DNA of 45,697 bases. Source: Prochlorococcus sp. AG-347-N23. GTDB taxonomy: Bacteria; Cyanobacteriota; Cyanobacteriia; PCC-6307; Cyanobiaceae. Location of the stretch: assembly GCA_003281125.1 (NCBI GenBank), contig QCCW01000004.1, forward strand, positions 1 to 45,697, read 5' to 3'. Below are positions 35,832 through 42,636 of the stretch, piece by piece (position 1 is the first letter of the stretch; every line of letters begins with the position of its first letter). A model generated the notes under the pieces. It was not told the DNA's origin and made no database searches. It saw nothing but the letters and a program-made list of their open reading frames with translations. A program made the translations under genes and the position numbers.

Positions 35832-36014
35832 TTACCAGTGAAAATTATCAGAAGAACCAATCGTTAAATTTCTAGTGGACATCTTATGGAACTTAAAGTG
35901 TACCGAATCACTGAACTCCTTTTCATCTGAGTAATTCATAAGATCCACTGGGTCGATGTTTTCATCGAACCATGCATCATATTCAATATGGTTTGGTTCA
36001 GCAAAATAACTCAT
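35832..36014 (-). CDS. Hypothetical acidic protein, 60 residues
   Basis: ATG 36014 encodes a strongly acidic N-terminal half (MSYFAEPNHIEYDAWFDENI, DPVDLMNYSDEKEF) and a basic histidine-rich end. No membrane span. The ribosome site is weak. It is one of two genes on the minus strand in the accessory cluster whose neighbours read rightward. Function unknown. Confidence 0.5.
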   Translation of the reverse strand: MSYFAEPNHIEYDAWFDENIDPVDLMNYSDEKEFSDSVHFKFHKMSTRNLTIGSSDNFHW

Positions 36015-36153
36015 ATCTAATTAATAGCTTCCAAAAAACGTATAAAAGGTACATGCGATACCAAATTAAAATTCTTAATTTTTGATAATCCATATTTTTA
36101 ACTCGTTCATGAAGATTAGTTGCTAAAAAGATAGGAGAAATATCTATAAATTT

Positions 36154-36507
36154 ATGTCTCTAGATACATCCATGGTTTCTATCCATCCCCACTTCACAAT
36201 CAAGGATGGGAAGATGGACCAGTGTATAGCTCTTTTAGAAGAAATTTTGGTGCTTACAAAATGTAATGAACCTGACTGTCTTTTTTTTAATATCACTACA
36301 TGCGGTTCAGATAAAGCTTATGTAAGAGAGGCATATAAAGATGGTGCTGCCGCTTTATTTCATCTCAAAAATATGGGACATATGATTCCCAAGCTTTTTG
36401 AAGTGTCAGATATTACTGTGCAGGTCCAAGGCCCAGCTAAGGAGATTGAACCCTTGAAGGAAATACTCCCAGACGCTGATTTCTATGAAGCAATATCTGG
36501 ATTCTGA
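36154..36507 (+). CDS. Small ABM-like (dimeric alpha+beta barrel) protein, 117 residues
   Basis: Starts at ATG 36154 with MSLDTSMVSIHPHFTIKDGK. The pattern of a first beta strand with IHPHF, then helix MDQCIALLEEIL, then ITTCGSDKAYVREAYKDGAA and helix ALFHLKNMGHMIPKLF resembles antibiotic-biosynthesis-monooxygenase/ferredoxin-like barrels. Such folds degrade or sense small molecules, but no catalytic residue is recognisable. It is followed by a terminator hairpin module. Likeness is by eye. Confidence 0.55.
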   Translation: MSLDTSMVSIHPHFTIKDGKMDQCIALLEEILVLTKCNEPDCLFFNITTCGSDKAYVREAYKDGAAALFHLKNMGHMIPKLFEVSDITVQVQGPAKEIEPLKEILPDADFYEAISGF

Positions 36508-36538
36508 TAAAGGTTATTTTTATTGACGGTCGATCATA

Positions 36539-36560
36539 GGGGCTTTTAGCCCCCTTTCTT
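36539..36560 (+). terminator. Terminator hairpin after the ABM-like gene
   Basis: GGGGC at 36539-36543 and GCCCC at 36549-36553 form a 5-bp GC stem with a 5-nt loop, then a T-rich run TTTCTTT. It follows a TATTGAC at 36521 and ATAGGG that also precede the next hairpin at 37011. Confidence 0.7.
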
Positions 36561-36638
36561 TATTTAGGAATTCAAAATAAATTAATCTTCCCTTTACTAA
36601 TATCAAGTAGCTTTATTATCAGCACAAATATTATTTTT

Positions 36639-36986
36639 ATGGCATCAACTTTTTATATTGTTCATCATGAATTTAAGGCGGGAAAAGCTGAAAAATGGTG
36701 GGAAACAGCTTATGCGGCAATGTCGCCTGGTGGTGGATGGGATGATGCGGTAGCAGCTAATAAAGAAAAAGGATTTTTTAACCATTCTGCAAATGCTGTA
36801 ACTAAAACTGGTCCTGTATATTGTTTTTGGGAAGTAAAAGAGGGGATTTCAGTTGAGGAGTTTCAGGAGTTTATAGACGGTCCCTCTGGTCCAGGTTTCG
36901 GACAAGATGCTCTGATGAATATCTGTAAACCTATTGACACATCATTAATGAATGGACAAACACCTTATACACCAGTTTTTTCTTGA
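36639..36986 (+). CDS. Hypothetical small alpha+beta protein, 115 residues
   Basis: ATG 36639 encodes MASTFYIVHHEFKAGKAEKW with a long tryptophan- and glycine-rich middle (MSPGGGWDD) and VKEGISVEEFQEFIDGPSGP. The opening beta strand FYIVHHEF followed by helix KAEKWWETAY and later VYCFWEVKEG resembles a ferredoxin-like ABM barrel. No active-site motif is recognised. Soluble. It lies between the ABM-like gene and the DUF3764-like gene. Confidence 0.55.
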   Translation: MASTFYIVHHEFKAGKAEKWWETAYAAMSPGGGWDDAVAANKEKGFFNHSANAVTKTGPVYCFWEVKEGISVEEFQEFIDGPSGPGFGQDALMNICKPIDTSLMNGQTPYTPVFS

Positions 36987-37010
36987 TTATTGACATTCTA
37001 TCTAGAATAG

Positions 37011-37030
37011 GGAGCAATTAGCTCCTTTTT
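37011..37030 (+). terminator. Terminator hairpin directly before a start codon
   Basis: GGAGC at 37011-37015 and GCTCC at 37021-37025 form a 5-bp stem with a 5-nt loop, then five T. The T run ends 3 bp before ATG 37034. The GGAG that could serve as ribosome site is buried in the stem. Confidence 0.7.
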
Positions 37031-37033
37031 ATT

Positions 37034-37318
37034 ATGTCTCTTGAAACTACTGTTTTCACCTTTAAACTTTCAAATACATTTGAGGAATGGGTGAAAATGT
37101 TTGATAGTTCAGATATAGATTCATTTCATAAAAAGGTAGGCCTTACTCCTCTATACCGTGGCAAAAGTTTAATTGATCCAAAAGAAGTTATTGTTATTCA
37201 TCAAGCTGAAGAAGGTGTGGCTAAGCATGTTTTTTCAGATCCTGAAACCATAAAGAATATAGAAGCTGGAGGTCATATTTATAGCACAACTAAAATCACA
37301 AGTTGGGTTTCTGAATAG
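37034..37318 (+). CDS. DUF3764-like protein, 94 residues
   Basis: ATG 37034 encodes METT-type start MSLETTVFTFKLSNTFEEWV and VIVIHQAEEGVAKHVFSDPE, a layout I associate with DUF3764 of picocyanobacteria. It is a ferredoxin-like alpha+beta barrel candidate. No function is assigned to the family. The start codon follows a hairpin by 3 bp, so the mRNA is probably leaderless or its translation is affected by the hairpin. Confidence 0.65.
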   Translation: MSLETTVFTFKLSNTFEEWVKMFDSSDIDSFHKKVGLTPLYRGKSLIDPKEVIVIHQAEEGVAKHVFSDPETIKNIEAGGHIYSTTKITSWVSE

Positions 37319-37350
37319 TTGAAGCTCTAATTTTTAAAACCTATACAAAT

Positions 37351-37491
37351 TTAATTTGGATTATTTTCAAATTCAGATCTAATTTTAATGAGTTTTGAAA
37401 TTTCTAATTCAAGTTCCTCTTCGGAATTAAAGCCTAAAACATCATAGGTTTGTAAACCTAATGAAGTCTCTTTTTTTAGAGTTATTTCCAT
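37351..37491 (-). CDS. Hypothetical acidic protein, 46 residues
   Basis: ATG 37491 to TAA 37351 encodes MEITLKKETSLGLQTYDVLG then FNSEEELELEISKLIKIRSE and a short end FENNPN. Soluble, acidic and helical in its second half. It fills a gap between plus-strand genes and is on the opposite strand. Unrecognised. Confidence 0.5.
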   Translation of the reverse strand: MEITLKKETSLGLQTYDVLGFNSEEELELEISKLIKIRSEFENNPN

Positions 37492-37622
37492 ATTTTTTGG
37501 ATTTATAATCCAATACTAAATTTTTATTATTTAGAAAAATACTTAAGTTTTTGATTCAACACCTTTAAAGAATTTAATTACTGAAAGTCGACCTAAGATA
37601 AGGGGAATTAATTACTTCTTAA

Positions 37623-38006
37623 ATGTCAAGTACTCAAGCCATAGAAAATTTAATTAATGGTTATGCAACCAGTGAAGATTCTTCTTTTTTAATACCAAAC
37701 GTAACAGGGGATTTTTTGGCTGTAAGACCAAGTGGAAATCCAATCTCTGCTAAAGGATTAGTGGGGATGTTTGATAATAAAGACTTAGTTGCAGAATCCT
37801 CAGAACTGATCAAAATCCATAAAATTGAAATTTTTGGTGAGATAGCCTACGCGGTTTTTACATTAAATGAAATCTTCAGTTATAAAGGAAACCAAAATAA
37901 AGATCTTTCAACTTATACTTGCATTTTTAAAAATGAAAATGGTACATGGAAATTTGCCTGGATGCAAAGATCACAAGGAACTACTGATATGAAAACTTGG
38001 GAATAA
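37623..38006 (+). CDS. SnoaL/DUF4440-like (NTF2-fold) protein, 127 residues
   Basis: ATG 37623 encodes a small cone-shaped-fold protein. N-terminal helix AIENLINGYATSEDSSFLIP; middle GKGLVGMFDNK region; beta strands IHKIEIFGEIAYAVFTLNEI and TYTCIFKNENGTWKFAWMQR with the FxWxxxQR end typical of SnoaL-like domains. These act as small-molecule-binding or isomerase domains, substrate unknown. Its stop abuts the ATG of the next gene (38007), so the two are one operon. Confidence 0.72.
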   Translation: MSSTQAIENLINGYATSEDSSFLIPNVTGDFLAVRPSGNPISAKGLVGMFDNKDLVAESSELIKIHKIEIFGEIAYAVFTLNEIFSYKGNQNKDLSTYTCIFKNENGTWKFAWMQRSQGTTDMKTWE

Positions 38007-38501
38007 ATGAAACACTTATTTCTTTCAACAATATTATTTTTATTTCCTTTTTCTGCTCACGCTGGTTTTCCAGAAGGTGAGAATGGATATGATCTAAAAA
38101 AAATTGAAGAGTCTTTTAGATTACCTTGTGATGAAATTGGAAATGATGATTGTATTGCAAGAGCATTAGGAGTTGGTGCCTGTGCCTGGATATTTGGAAT
38201 AAATAAGGATAAAGAACCTGCGGAAGCTTTAAAAATTGCAGATACTGTTTTAATTGCTCTTCTGAAGGGAAATAATCTTGATTTAAAATCAATGATTGGA
38301 AAAGATGGGTTAATTAGAACAAATATTAAAAAAGAAGCTACTTACAGAATTAACTTCTGCAGAGAAGAGACAAAAAAAGCTATTCCAAAGTTAGTAAAGA
38401 AATTACCGGAGGGTGTTGTATTAGAAGCAAAGAGAATAGAAAATTTAACCAGCGTGTTCCCTCTTCAGTATTTAAGTATGTTTGAGCAATTTAGTAAATA
38501 A
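38007..38501 (+). CDS. Secreted hypothetical protein, 164 residues
   Basis: The signal peptide MKHLFLSTILFLFPFSAHAG cleaves near residue 19. The mature part is helical and contains cysteines at about 39, 44, 54 and 118, which could form disulfides. It begins directly after the stop of the NTF2-like gene with no spacer, which implies translational coupling. No known domain. Probably periplasmic. Confidence 0.65.
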   Translation: MKHLFLSTILFLFPFSAHAGFPEGENGYDLKKIEESFRLPCDEIGNDDCIARALGVGACAWIFGINKDKEPAEALKIADTVLIALLKGNNLDLKSMIGKDGLIRTNIKKEATYRINFCREETKKAIPKLVKKLPEGVVLEAKRIENLTSVFPLQYLSMFEQFSK

Positions 38502-38504
38502 AAT

Positions 38505-38654
38505 ATGAAACGTTTATTATTGCCCCCTATATTCAAACGTTTTAAAAAAAGTGCTTTCTTCTCATCACTAAATCAGAATACTTGTCCTGTTTATGATGCT
38601 GAAGAAATAAAAAAACAAGAACAACAAGAAGCTATTAAAAAGTTATACCCATAA
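38505..38654 (+). CDS. Hypothetical basic protein, 49 residues
   Basis: ATG 38505 to TAA 38654 encodes MKRLLLPPIFKRFKKSAFFS then NQNTCPVYDAEEIKKQEQQE and a charged end AIKKLYP. It starts 3 bp after the preceding stop. A basic amphipathic start is followed by a glutamine/glutamate-rich helix. Likely real; function unknown. Confidence 0.5.
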   Translation: MKRLLLPPIFKRFKKSAFFSSLNQNTCPVYDAEEIKKQEQQEAIKKLYP

Positions 38655-38676
38655 AAAAAGGGCGTTAGCTTCGCCC
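38653..38676 (-). terminator. Hairpin with the A/T tract on the minus-strand side
   Basis: GGGCG at 38660-38664 and CGCCC at 38672-38676 form a 5-bp GC stem. Read on the minus strand it is followed by seven T, so it fits as a terminator in that direction, yet no minus-strand gene lies to its right. On the plus strand there is no T run. Confidence 0.5.
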
Positions 38677-38693
38677 AAGTCAAAAAGCGGGAT

Positions 38694-38822
38694 AATCCCC
38701 ATCACCCAGCCTTTAATAAAATCCTAGCACTACATATGGTGTTTGTAAGTAATAAAAATTAACTATTGATGGAGTTGTTTGTTTCTAATAAATTTGTCAT
38801 GATGGAAATCCCCATCACCCAG
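38694..38822. repeat. 16-bp direct repeat AATCCCCATCACCCAG (two copies)
   Basis: The 16-mer occurs at 38694-38709 and again at 38807-38822, 113 bp apart start to start. The copies flank a short gene-free interval that leads into the ABM-like gene. Such a GC-rich exact repeat is unusual in this AT-rich context. Confidence 0.8.
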
Positions 38823-38843
38823 GCTCGCAAGAGTCTTTTTTTT

Positions 38844-39233
38844 ATGTCTAGTTTTGGATCAGACACTCCATTTATGCTTCTTGCAAAACTTAAAGTAAAG
38901 GAAGATAAGGTTGCAGAATACTTAGAAATTGCGGATAAGACAGATAAAGCTGTTGAAGCTGACGAACCAGGAATGCTCCATCATACTTTTGATCAAGATC
39001 CTGATGAGCCTCTTCGTTTCGTATGGTCAGAAGTTTATAAAAATGATGATGCTTTACTAGCTCATTTAGCTAATCCAGCTTTAGGTGTTTATCTTGAGGC
39101 TCATGCTGCACTAGGAACTGATTTTTCTGTTGAATTTTATGGAACTGTTGGAGATAAAGTTATTGAAGCTATGAACGAAACAGGAGTTCCATATAAGATC
39201 TTTAAAACAAAATTAGGTTATAGCAGAGTTTAA
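38844..39233 (+). CDS. Antibiotic-biosynthesis-monooxygenase (ABM)-type small protein
   Basis: I start at ATG 38844 (MSSFGSDTPFMLLAKLKVKE), giving 129 residues; a longer frame from 38766 reads across the second copy of the 16-bp repeat and is doubtful. Features of the ABM barrel are visible: strand MLLAKLKVKEDKVAEYLEIA, EPGMLHHTFDQDPDEPLRFV and WSEVYKNDDALLAHLANPAL. The protein is likely a dimer and could act on or sense small molecules; substrate unknown. Confidence 0.78.
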   Translation: MSSFGSDTPFMLLAKLKVKEDKVAEYLEIADKTDKAVEADEPGMLHHTFDQDPDEPLRFVWSEVYKNDDALLAHLANPALGVYLEAHAALGTDFSVEFYGTVGDKVIEAMNETGVPYKIFKTKLGYSRV

Positions 39234-39261
39234 GGATGAGAGTATTAACTAATTAGTTCGA

Positions 39262-39381
39262 CTAAATTATTAATAAGAATCTGAGTCCAAGAGGTAACCA
39301 CAAACATATAAGAAGCATTAGTAAAAGAGTAATAGCATGAACATTTGGGATGTATTGCTCTTTAAAAATTTGCGTCTTCAT
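39262..39381 (-). CDS. 39-residue single-span membrane mini-protein
   Basis: ATG 39381 to TAG 39262 encodes MKTQIFKEQYIPNVHAITLL then LMLLICLWLPLGLRFLLII. One span covers about 15-34 after a polar N-terminus. It is the second of two adjacent minus-strand mini-genes; the other starts at 39474. Unknown function. Confidence 0.5.
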   Translation of the reverse strand: MKTQIFKEQYIPNVHAITLLLMLLICLWLPLGLRFLLII

Positions 39382-39384
39382 AAT

Positions 39385-39474
39385 TTATCTCGCTTTCTTA
39401 AGTTTGATTTCTCTTCTAATAAGTAGAGCTATGACTACAACACACATATTCATTAGAAATACGTCTAATGGCAT
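39385..39474 (-). CDS. 29-residue single-span membrane mini-protein
   Basis: ATG 39474 to TAA 39385 encodes MPLDVFLMNMCVVVIALLIR then REIKLKKAR. One span over about 4-20, then a basic tail. It ends 3 bp before the start of the 39-residue gene, a spacing that would allow coupled translation. Unrecognised. Confidence 0.5.
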   Translation of the reverse strand: MPLDVFLMNMCVVVIALLIRREIKLKKAR

Positions 39475-39538
39475 TTAATAAAAAAGTCTCTACTTAATTA
39501 ATAGCAAGATTATTGATCTATGGATTAGTAAATGAAAA

Positions 39539-39724
39539 TTAAATTGAGACTCTATCAAGCATCAATACATCTTGAGCTTGGATTGTATCTCTCTTATCTT
39601 CATCTTCGGGATCTTTATAAGATTCAATTTCAGCTTGAATTTTTCTCTTATAAACTCCCTTGATATAATCAATTTCTCTTCTTTCTTTATTGAGTATAGA
39701 AAATGGTGATCTTTTTAAGTTCAT
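39539..39724 (-). CDS. Hypothetical charged protein, 61 residues
   Basis: ATG 39724 is preceded by a strong ribosome site (AAGGAG, 6 bp upstream), which supports the start. The protein is soluble with MNLKRSPFSILNKERREIDY and a charged helix (KDPEDEDKRDTIQAQDVLML). No motif recognised. It is in a run of minus-strand small genes, with a second small gene upstream at 39889. Confidence 0.65.
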   Translation of the reverse strand: MNLKRSPFSILNKERREIDYIKGVYKRKIQAEIESYKDPEDEDKRDTIQAQDVLMLDRVSI

Positions 39725-39751
39725 AACAATCTCCTTAAAAATTAGTTTTGA

Positions 39752-39889
39752 TTAGCTCCAGTTTTTGTCAGATTCAACAAAGCTATCCAATGTTTGTTGA
39801 TTTCTGATTTCTTCCTCAAGAAGTTCTTCCTCTGATCTTTCTTCAAGATCAGATTTATAATCTTCTTTTAGTTTGGATTTGGTAGACAT
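39752..39889 (-). CDS. Hypothetical acidic helical protein, 45 residues
   Basis: ATG 39889 to TAA 39752 encodes MSTKSKLKEDYKSDLEERSE then a long acidic helix (EELLEEEIRNQQTLDSFVES). It lies 27 bp before the 61-residue gene on the same strand and the two are probably one transcript. No membrane span. Function unknown. Confidence 0.55.
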   Translation of the reverse strand: MSTKSKLKEDYKSDLEERSEEELLEEEIRNQQTLDSFVESDKNWS

Positions 39890-39946
39890 TTGCTCATGAC
39901 GACTACAACTATGTTCTAACTAGTCAGACAGGCCATCCGACTTATA

Positions 39947-39974
39947 AATATGTACGGTTTGAGGTACACACATA
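39947..39974. promoter_or_regulatory. Imperfect inverted repeat upstream of a minus-strand mini-gene pair
   Basis: TGTAC at 39951-39955 and GTACA at 39964-39968 are inverted, flanked by ATATGT/ACATAT-like bases at 39947 and 39969. It lies 58 bp upstream of the ATG at 39889 and could be an operator for the minus-strand small genes. Confidence 0.35.
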
Positions 39975-40018
39975 TACGGATAAAGGATCAACAATTAAAT
40001 TTGAATATGGTTAAAATG

Positions 40019-40117
40019 TTATGAATTTGGATCAATTTTCCCTTTAAGAATAATCAGAATTGGCAGACCAATAAGCATCAGACTCCCATCGATTAGTAAG
40101 AAAGTATTAAGATTCAT
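40019..40117 (-). CDS. 32-residue single-span membrane mini-protein
   Basis: ATG 40117 to TAA 40019 encodes MNLNTFLLIDGSLMLIGLPI then LIILKGKIDPNS. One span at about 6-24. The ATG overlaps the TGA of the upstream gene as ATGA (bases 40114-40117), so translation is coupled. Unrecognised. Confidence 0.55.
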   Translation of the reverse strand: MNLNTFLLIDGSLMLIGLPILIILKGKIDPNS

Positions 40118-40305
40118 TTTTCTATTTCTTCGGAGATATTCCAACTAAAAGTTATCCCTTTTTTTATTGGGTCTTTTTTCATATCATTCATCTCTTTTCT
40201 GATTTTGTTGTAGTATGCCAACTCTTCTTCATCATCAGAACCAAGACCATAATTCATGGTTGCCGCAAGATATATTCTGTGCATCCTGTATGACGACAAT
40301 GACAT
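40114..40305 (-). CDS. Hypothetical protein, 63 residues
   Basis: ATG 40305 encodes MSLSSYRMHRIYLAATMNYG followed by an acidic stretch (GSDDEEELAYYNKIRKEMND) and a basic end. Soluble. Coupled to the 32-residue membrane gene by an ATGA overlap. It is the last gene of the accessory cluster before the tRNA remnant. Function unknown. Confidence 0.6.
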   Translation of the reverse strand: MSLSSYRMHRIYLAATMNYGLGSDDEEELAYYNKIRKEMNDMKKDPIKKGITFSWNISEEIEK

Positions 40306-40377
40306 TTCTTATAACCATATTTATAAATTCTAAAATATATAAAAGTTATTTAAGACTAATTAGTTTTATTGGGCTAT

Positions 40378-40423
40378 ACCCTCGCCGAGACCAGAACTCA
40401 GGGCCTCTCCCTTACCAAGCGAA
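40378..40423 (-). pseudogene. Decayed copy of the 3' two-thirds of tRNA-Thr
   Basis: Aligned without gaps to 40553-40598 of the intact tRNA-Thr, 35 of 46 bases are identical, including the anticodon-arm block CCTCTCCCTTACCAAG exactly. The anticodon triplet is preserved, but the 5' half and T-stem pairing are lost, so it cannot fold as a tRNA. It sits at the right edge of the ORFan cluster, as an attachment-site remnant would. Confidence 0.72.
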
Positions 40424-40551
40424 GTAAATTATTTTAATAAGAAATAATTACGCTCTAATTTCTGCTCTAATTCGTTTATATTTAGTGGTCTTAAAATTAT
40501 TTTATTCTTTCAAATACCTATAAACTCAGTTATGGAGATACTTCTTGTTCA

Positions 40552-40623
<72 letters not shown>

Positions 40624-40632
40624 AATTTAAAG

Positions 40633-40714
40633 TGGGCCGGGTTGGATTTGAACCAACGTAGGCAGAGCCAGCGGATTTACAGTCCGCCCCCTTTAACCAC
40701 TCGGGCACCGACCC
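40633..40714 (-). tRNA. tRNA-Tyr (GTA)
   Basis: An 82-nt class II tRNA on the minus strand with a long variable arm. The acceptor arm pairs GGGTCGG with CCGGCCC, anticodon GTA lies in the loop CTGTAAA, and the T-loop is GGTTCAAATCC. CCA is not encoded. It is transcribed ahead of tRNA-Thr. Confidence 0.96.
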
Positions 40715-40813
40715 CCACTATTTGAACTTATCAGTTAATGGACACTTTGTGTGAAATTATTTTGGTTTTTTTGTTTCTTTCTAGATAGCATTTGTAAAGA
40801 AAAGACTTTATTG

Positions 40814-41257
40814 ATGATGAATATTTTATTGATAAATGGCCCAAATTTAAATTTATTGGGAACTAGAGAACCTGAATTATATGGTAATAAAACATTAAAT
40901 GATATTGAAAAAGATTTAACTAAAGTTGCACAAGAAAAGAGTATTAATCTTGAATGTTTTCAAAGTAATCATGAAGGTGAAATAGTAGATAAAATTCAGG
41001 ATTCTGTAAAAAGTATCCAAGGCATTCTTATAAATGCTGGGGCTTTCACTCATACCTCGATTTCCATTAGAGATGCTTTAATTGGATCAAAAATTCCATT
41101 TGTAGAACTACATATTTCAAATATTTTTAGCAGAGAAGACTTTCGTAAAGAATCTTTTCTAACAGATAAAGCTATAGGAATAATTAGTGGATTCGGCATA
41201 TCAAGTTATTCCTTAGCTCTTGAAGGAATCATTGGATATTTAAGTAGTAAAGATTAA
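40814..41257 (+). CDS. aroQ: 3-dehydroquinate dehydratase, type II
   Basis: About 147 residues from ATG 40814 (or 146 from the adjacent ATG 40817), the normal family length. The active-site loop [17 protein letters not shown] contains the catalytic arginine and tyrosine; [16 protein letters not shown] and [15 protein letters not shown] provide the second histidine and substrate clamp. The reaction is the third step of the shikimate pathway to aromatic amino acids and quinones. A longer frame from 40751 overlaps no conserved sequence. The next gene follows directly. Confidence 0.96.
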   Translation: MMNILLINGPNLNLLGTREPELYGNKTLNDIEKDLTKVAQEKSINLECFQSNHEGEIVDKIQDSVKSIQGILINAGAFTHTSISIRDALIGSKIPFVELHISNIFSREDFRKESFLTDKAIGIISGFGISSYSLALEGIIGYLSSKD

Positions 41258-41866
41258 ATGCAAGTCGATTTTAAAAGGCCCACTTATCATATTAAATATT
41301 TATCGTCATTATCCTCAGATGAGTGGATCAAACTCGCATTATCTAATCCAATAAATATTCTTATTGACCATGCTCATTGTGAAAGAAAAGCAGCAGGAGT
41401 GGCTATTCAATTGATGTTTAGATATCCATCAGAACCAAATCTGGCAGAAGTTCTAAGTCCAATAGCGAGAGAGGAATTGGAGCATTTTGAAAAAATACTT
41501 TATTTTTTAAAGGATCTTGGACATTCTCTTGAGTCCTTAAAACCGCCTCCATATGGAGCTGAATTGTCCAAGAATATAAGAAAGGAAGAGCCCAATAGAA
41601 TGCTTGATAGTTTCTTAATAGCAGGACTCATTGAAGCAAGAAGTCATGAAAGATTAAGCTTGCTTGCGCTGAATTCTGAAGATAAATCTTTTAAATCTCT
41701 TTATGAGTCTCTGCTTGAGAGTGAGGCAAGACATTTTGGAGTTTACTGGAAACTAGCGCAAACTAAATTCTCTAAAAATCAAACTTTCAAAAGGTTAGAG
41801 GAATTGTCTGAAATTGAGTCAGCAATACTAGCTGAAACTTTTATGATGCCAAGAGTACATAGCTAA
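41258..41866 (+). CDS. miaE: tRNA 2-methylthio-N6-isopentenyladenosine hydroxylase (MiaE)
   Basis: A 202-residue non-haem di-iron monooxygenase that hydroxylates the isopentenyl side chain of ms2i6A at position 37 of tRNAs. Di-iron ligands are seen in DHAHCERKAAGVAIQLMFRY (E-x-x-H-like), REELEHFEKI and GLIEARSHERLS, then SEARHFGVYW. These four helix motifs match the family. The ATG at 41258 abuts the aroQ stop codon, indicating coupled translation in the aroQ-miaE-cobI series. Confidence 0.93.
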   Translation: MQVDFKRPTYHIKYLSSLSSDEWIKLALSNPINILIDHAHCERKAAGVAIQLMFRYPSEPNLAEVLSPIAREELEHFEKILYFLKDLGHSLESLKPPPYGAELSKNIRKEEPNRMLDSFLIAGLIEARSHERLSLLALNSEDKSFKSLYESLLESEARHFGVYWKLAQTKFSKNQTFKRLEELSEIESAILAETFMMPRVHS

Positions 41867-41880
41867 TTTAATAAAAAAAA

Positions 41881-42636
41881 ATGATAATAAACAAGTTCTT
41901 AAGTTTACTTAATCGATATAAAACTAATTTACCAACATTCACCATCGTTGGTGTAGGCCCTGGAGATCCATCGCTTTTAACAATTGCTGCTCTGGATACA
42001 ATAAAAAAAGCGAAAGTTATAGTTTTTCCAATATCAAATGATAATAAAGAGAGTTTTGCTGCAGAAATAGTCAAGAAACATATCAAATTTAAAAAAAATA
42101 TACCTATCATCTTTCCAATGGCTAGGAAGGATTTTGAACCTGATGAAATATGGTCTAACGCTGTAGAAAAAATTGTCAAATTTATAAAAAATGGAGAATC
42201 AGTTGTTTTACTTTGTCTAGGAGATACTTCAATATTTGCAAGTTCTTCTAATATTTTGAGGATAATAAAGCATAATTATCCAGAAATAATTACCAAAACC
42301 ATACCTGGTATTTCTTCTGTCTCAGCAGCAGCAGCTTTGAATGATTTTGATTTAGTGAAAAAAGGAGAGACTTTAATACTCAAAGAGTGCCCCTCTTCCA
42401 ATTCAGAATTAACATCCCTAATTAGGGAAAGTAGGGGAAATAAAACGGTCTTGGCTATTATGAAAATTGGGAAAAGATGGAATTTAGTCAGGGATATTTT
42501 AAAAAAAGAGGACATCATCAATACATCATTAATAGCTTTAAGTCTTGGGATGCCTGATCAAATTATTCAATATGCATCTCAATATAAAAAGGATTTTATG
42601 CCTTATTTTTCTTTGATTTTGATAAGGTTCGATTAA
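41881..42636 (+). CDS. cobI: Precorrin-2 C20-methyltransferase
   Basis: A 251-residue S-adenosylmethionine-dependent methyltransferase for cobalamin synthesis. The SAM-binding GVGPGDPSLLTIAALDTI is at 21-38. CLGDTSIFASSSNIL near 107-121 and TIPGISSVSAAAALN near 140-154 are the other family blocks. Marine picocyanobacteria make a pseudo-B12, so this pathway is expected. Starts at ATG 41881, 14 bp after miaE; its stop overlaps the start of the next gene (42636), implying coupled translation. Confidence 0.94.
   Translation: MIINKFLSLLNRYKTNLPTFTIVGVGPGDPSLLTIAALDTIKKAKVIVFPISNDNKESFAAEIVKKHIKFKKNIPIIFPMARKDFEPDEIWSNAVEKIVKFIKNGESVVLLCLGDTSIFASSSNILRIIKHNYPEIITKTIPGISSVSAAAALNDFDLVKKGETLILKECPSSNSELTSLIRESRGNKTVLAIMKIGKRWNLVRDILKKEDIINTSLIALSLGMPDQIIQYASQYKKDFMPYFSLILIRFD

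Noticed and set aside
40215..40427. 70-codon plus-strand frame
   Set aside because: It runs antisense to a better-supported minus-strand gene and ends in the tRNA remnant.
40751..40813. Upstream extension of aroQ
   Set aside because: The conserved [14 protein letters not shown] start fits ATG 40814/40817; upstream codons are hydrophobic and not in the family.
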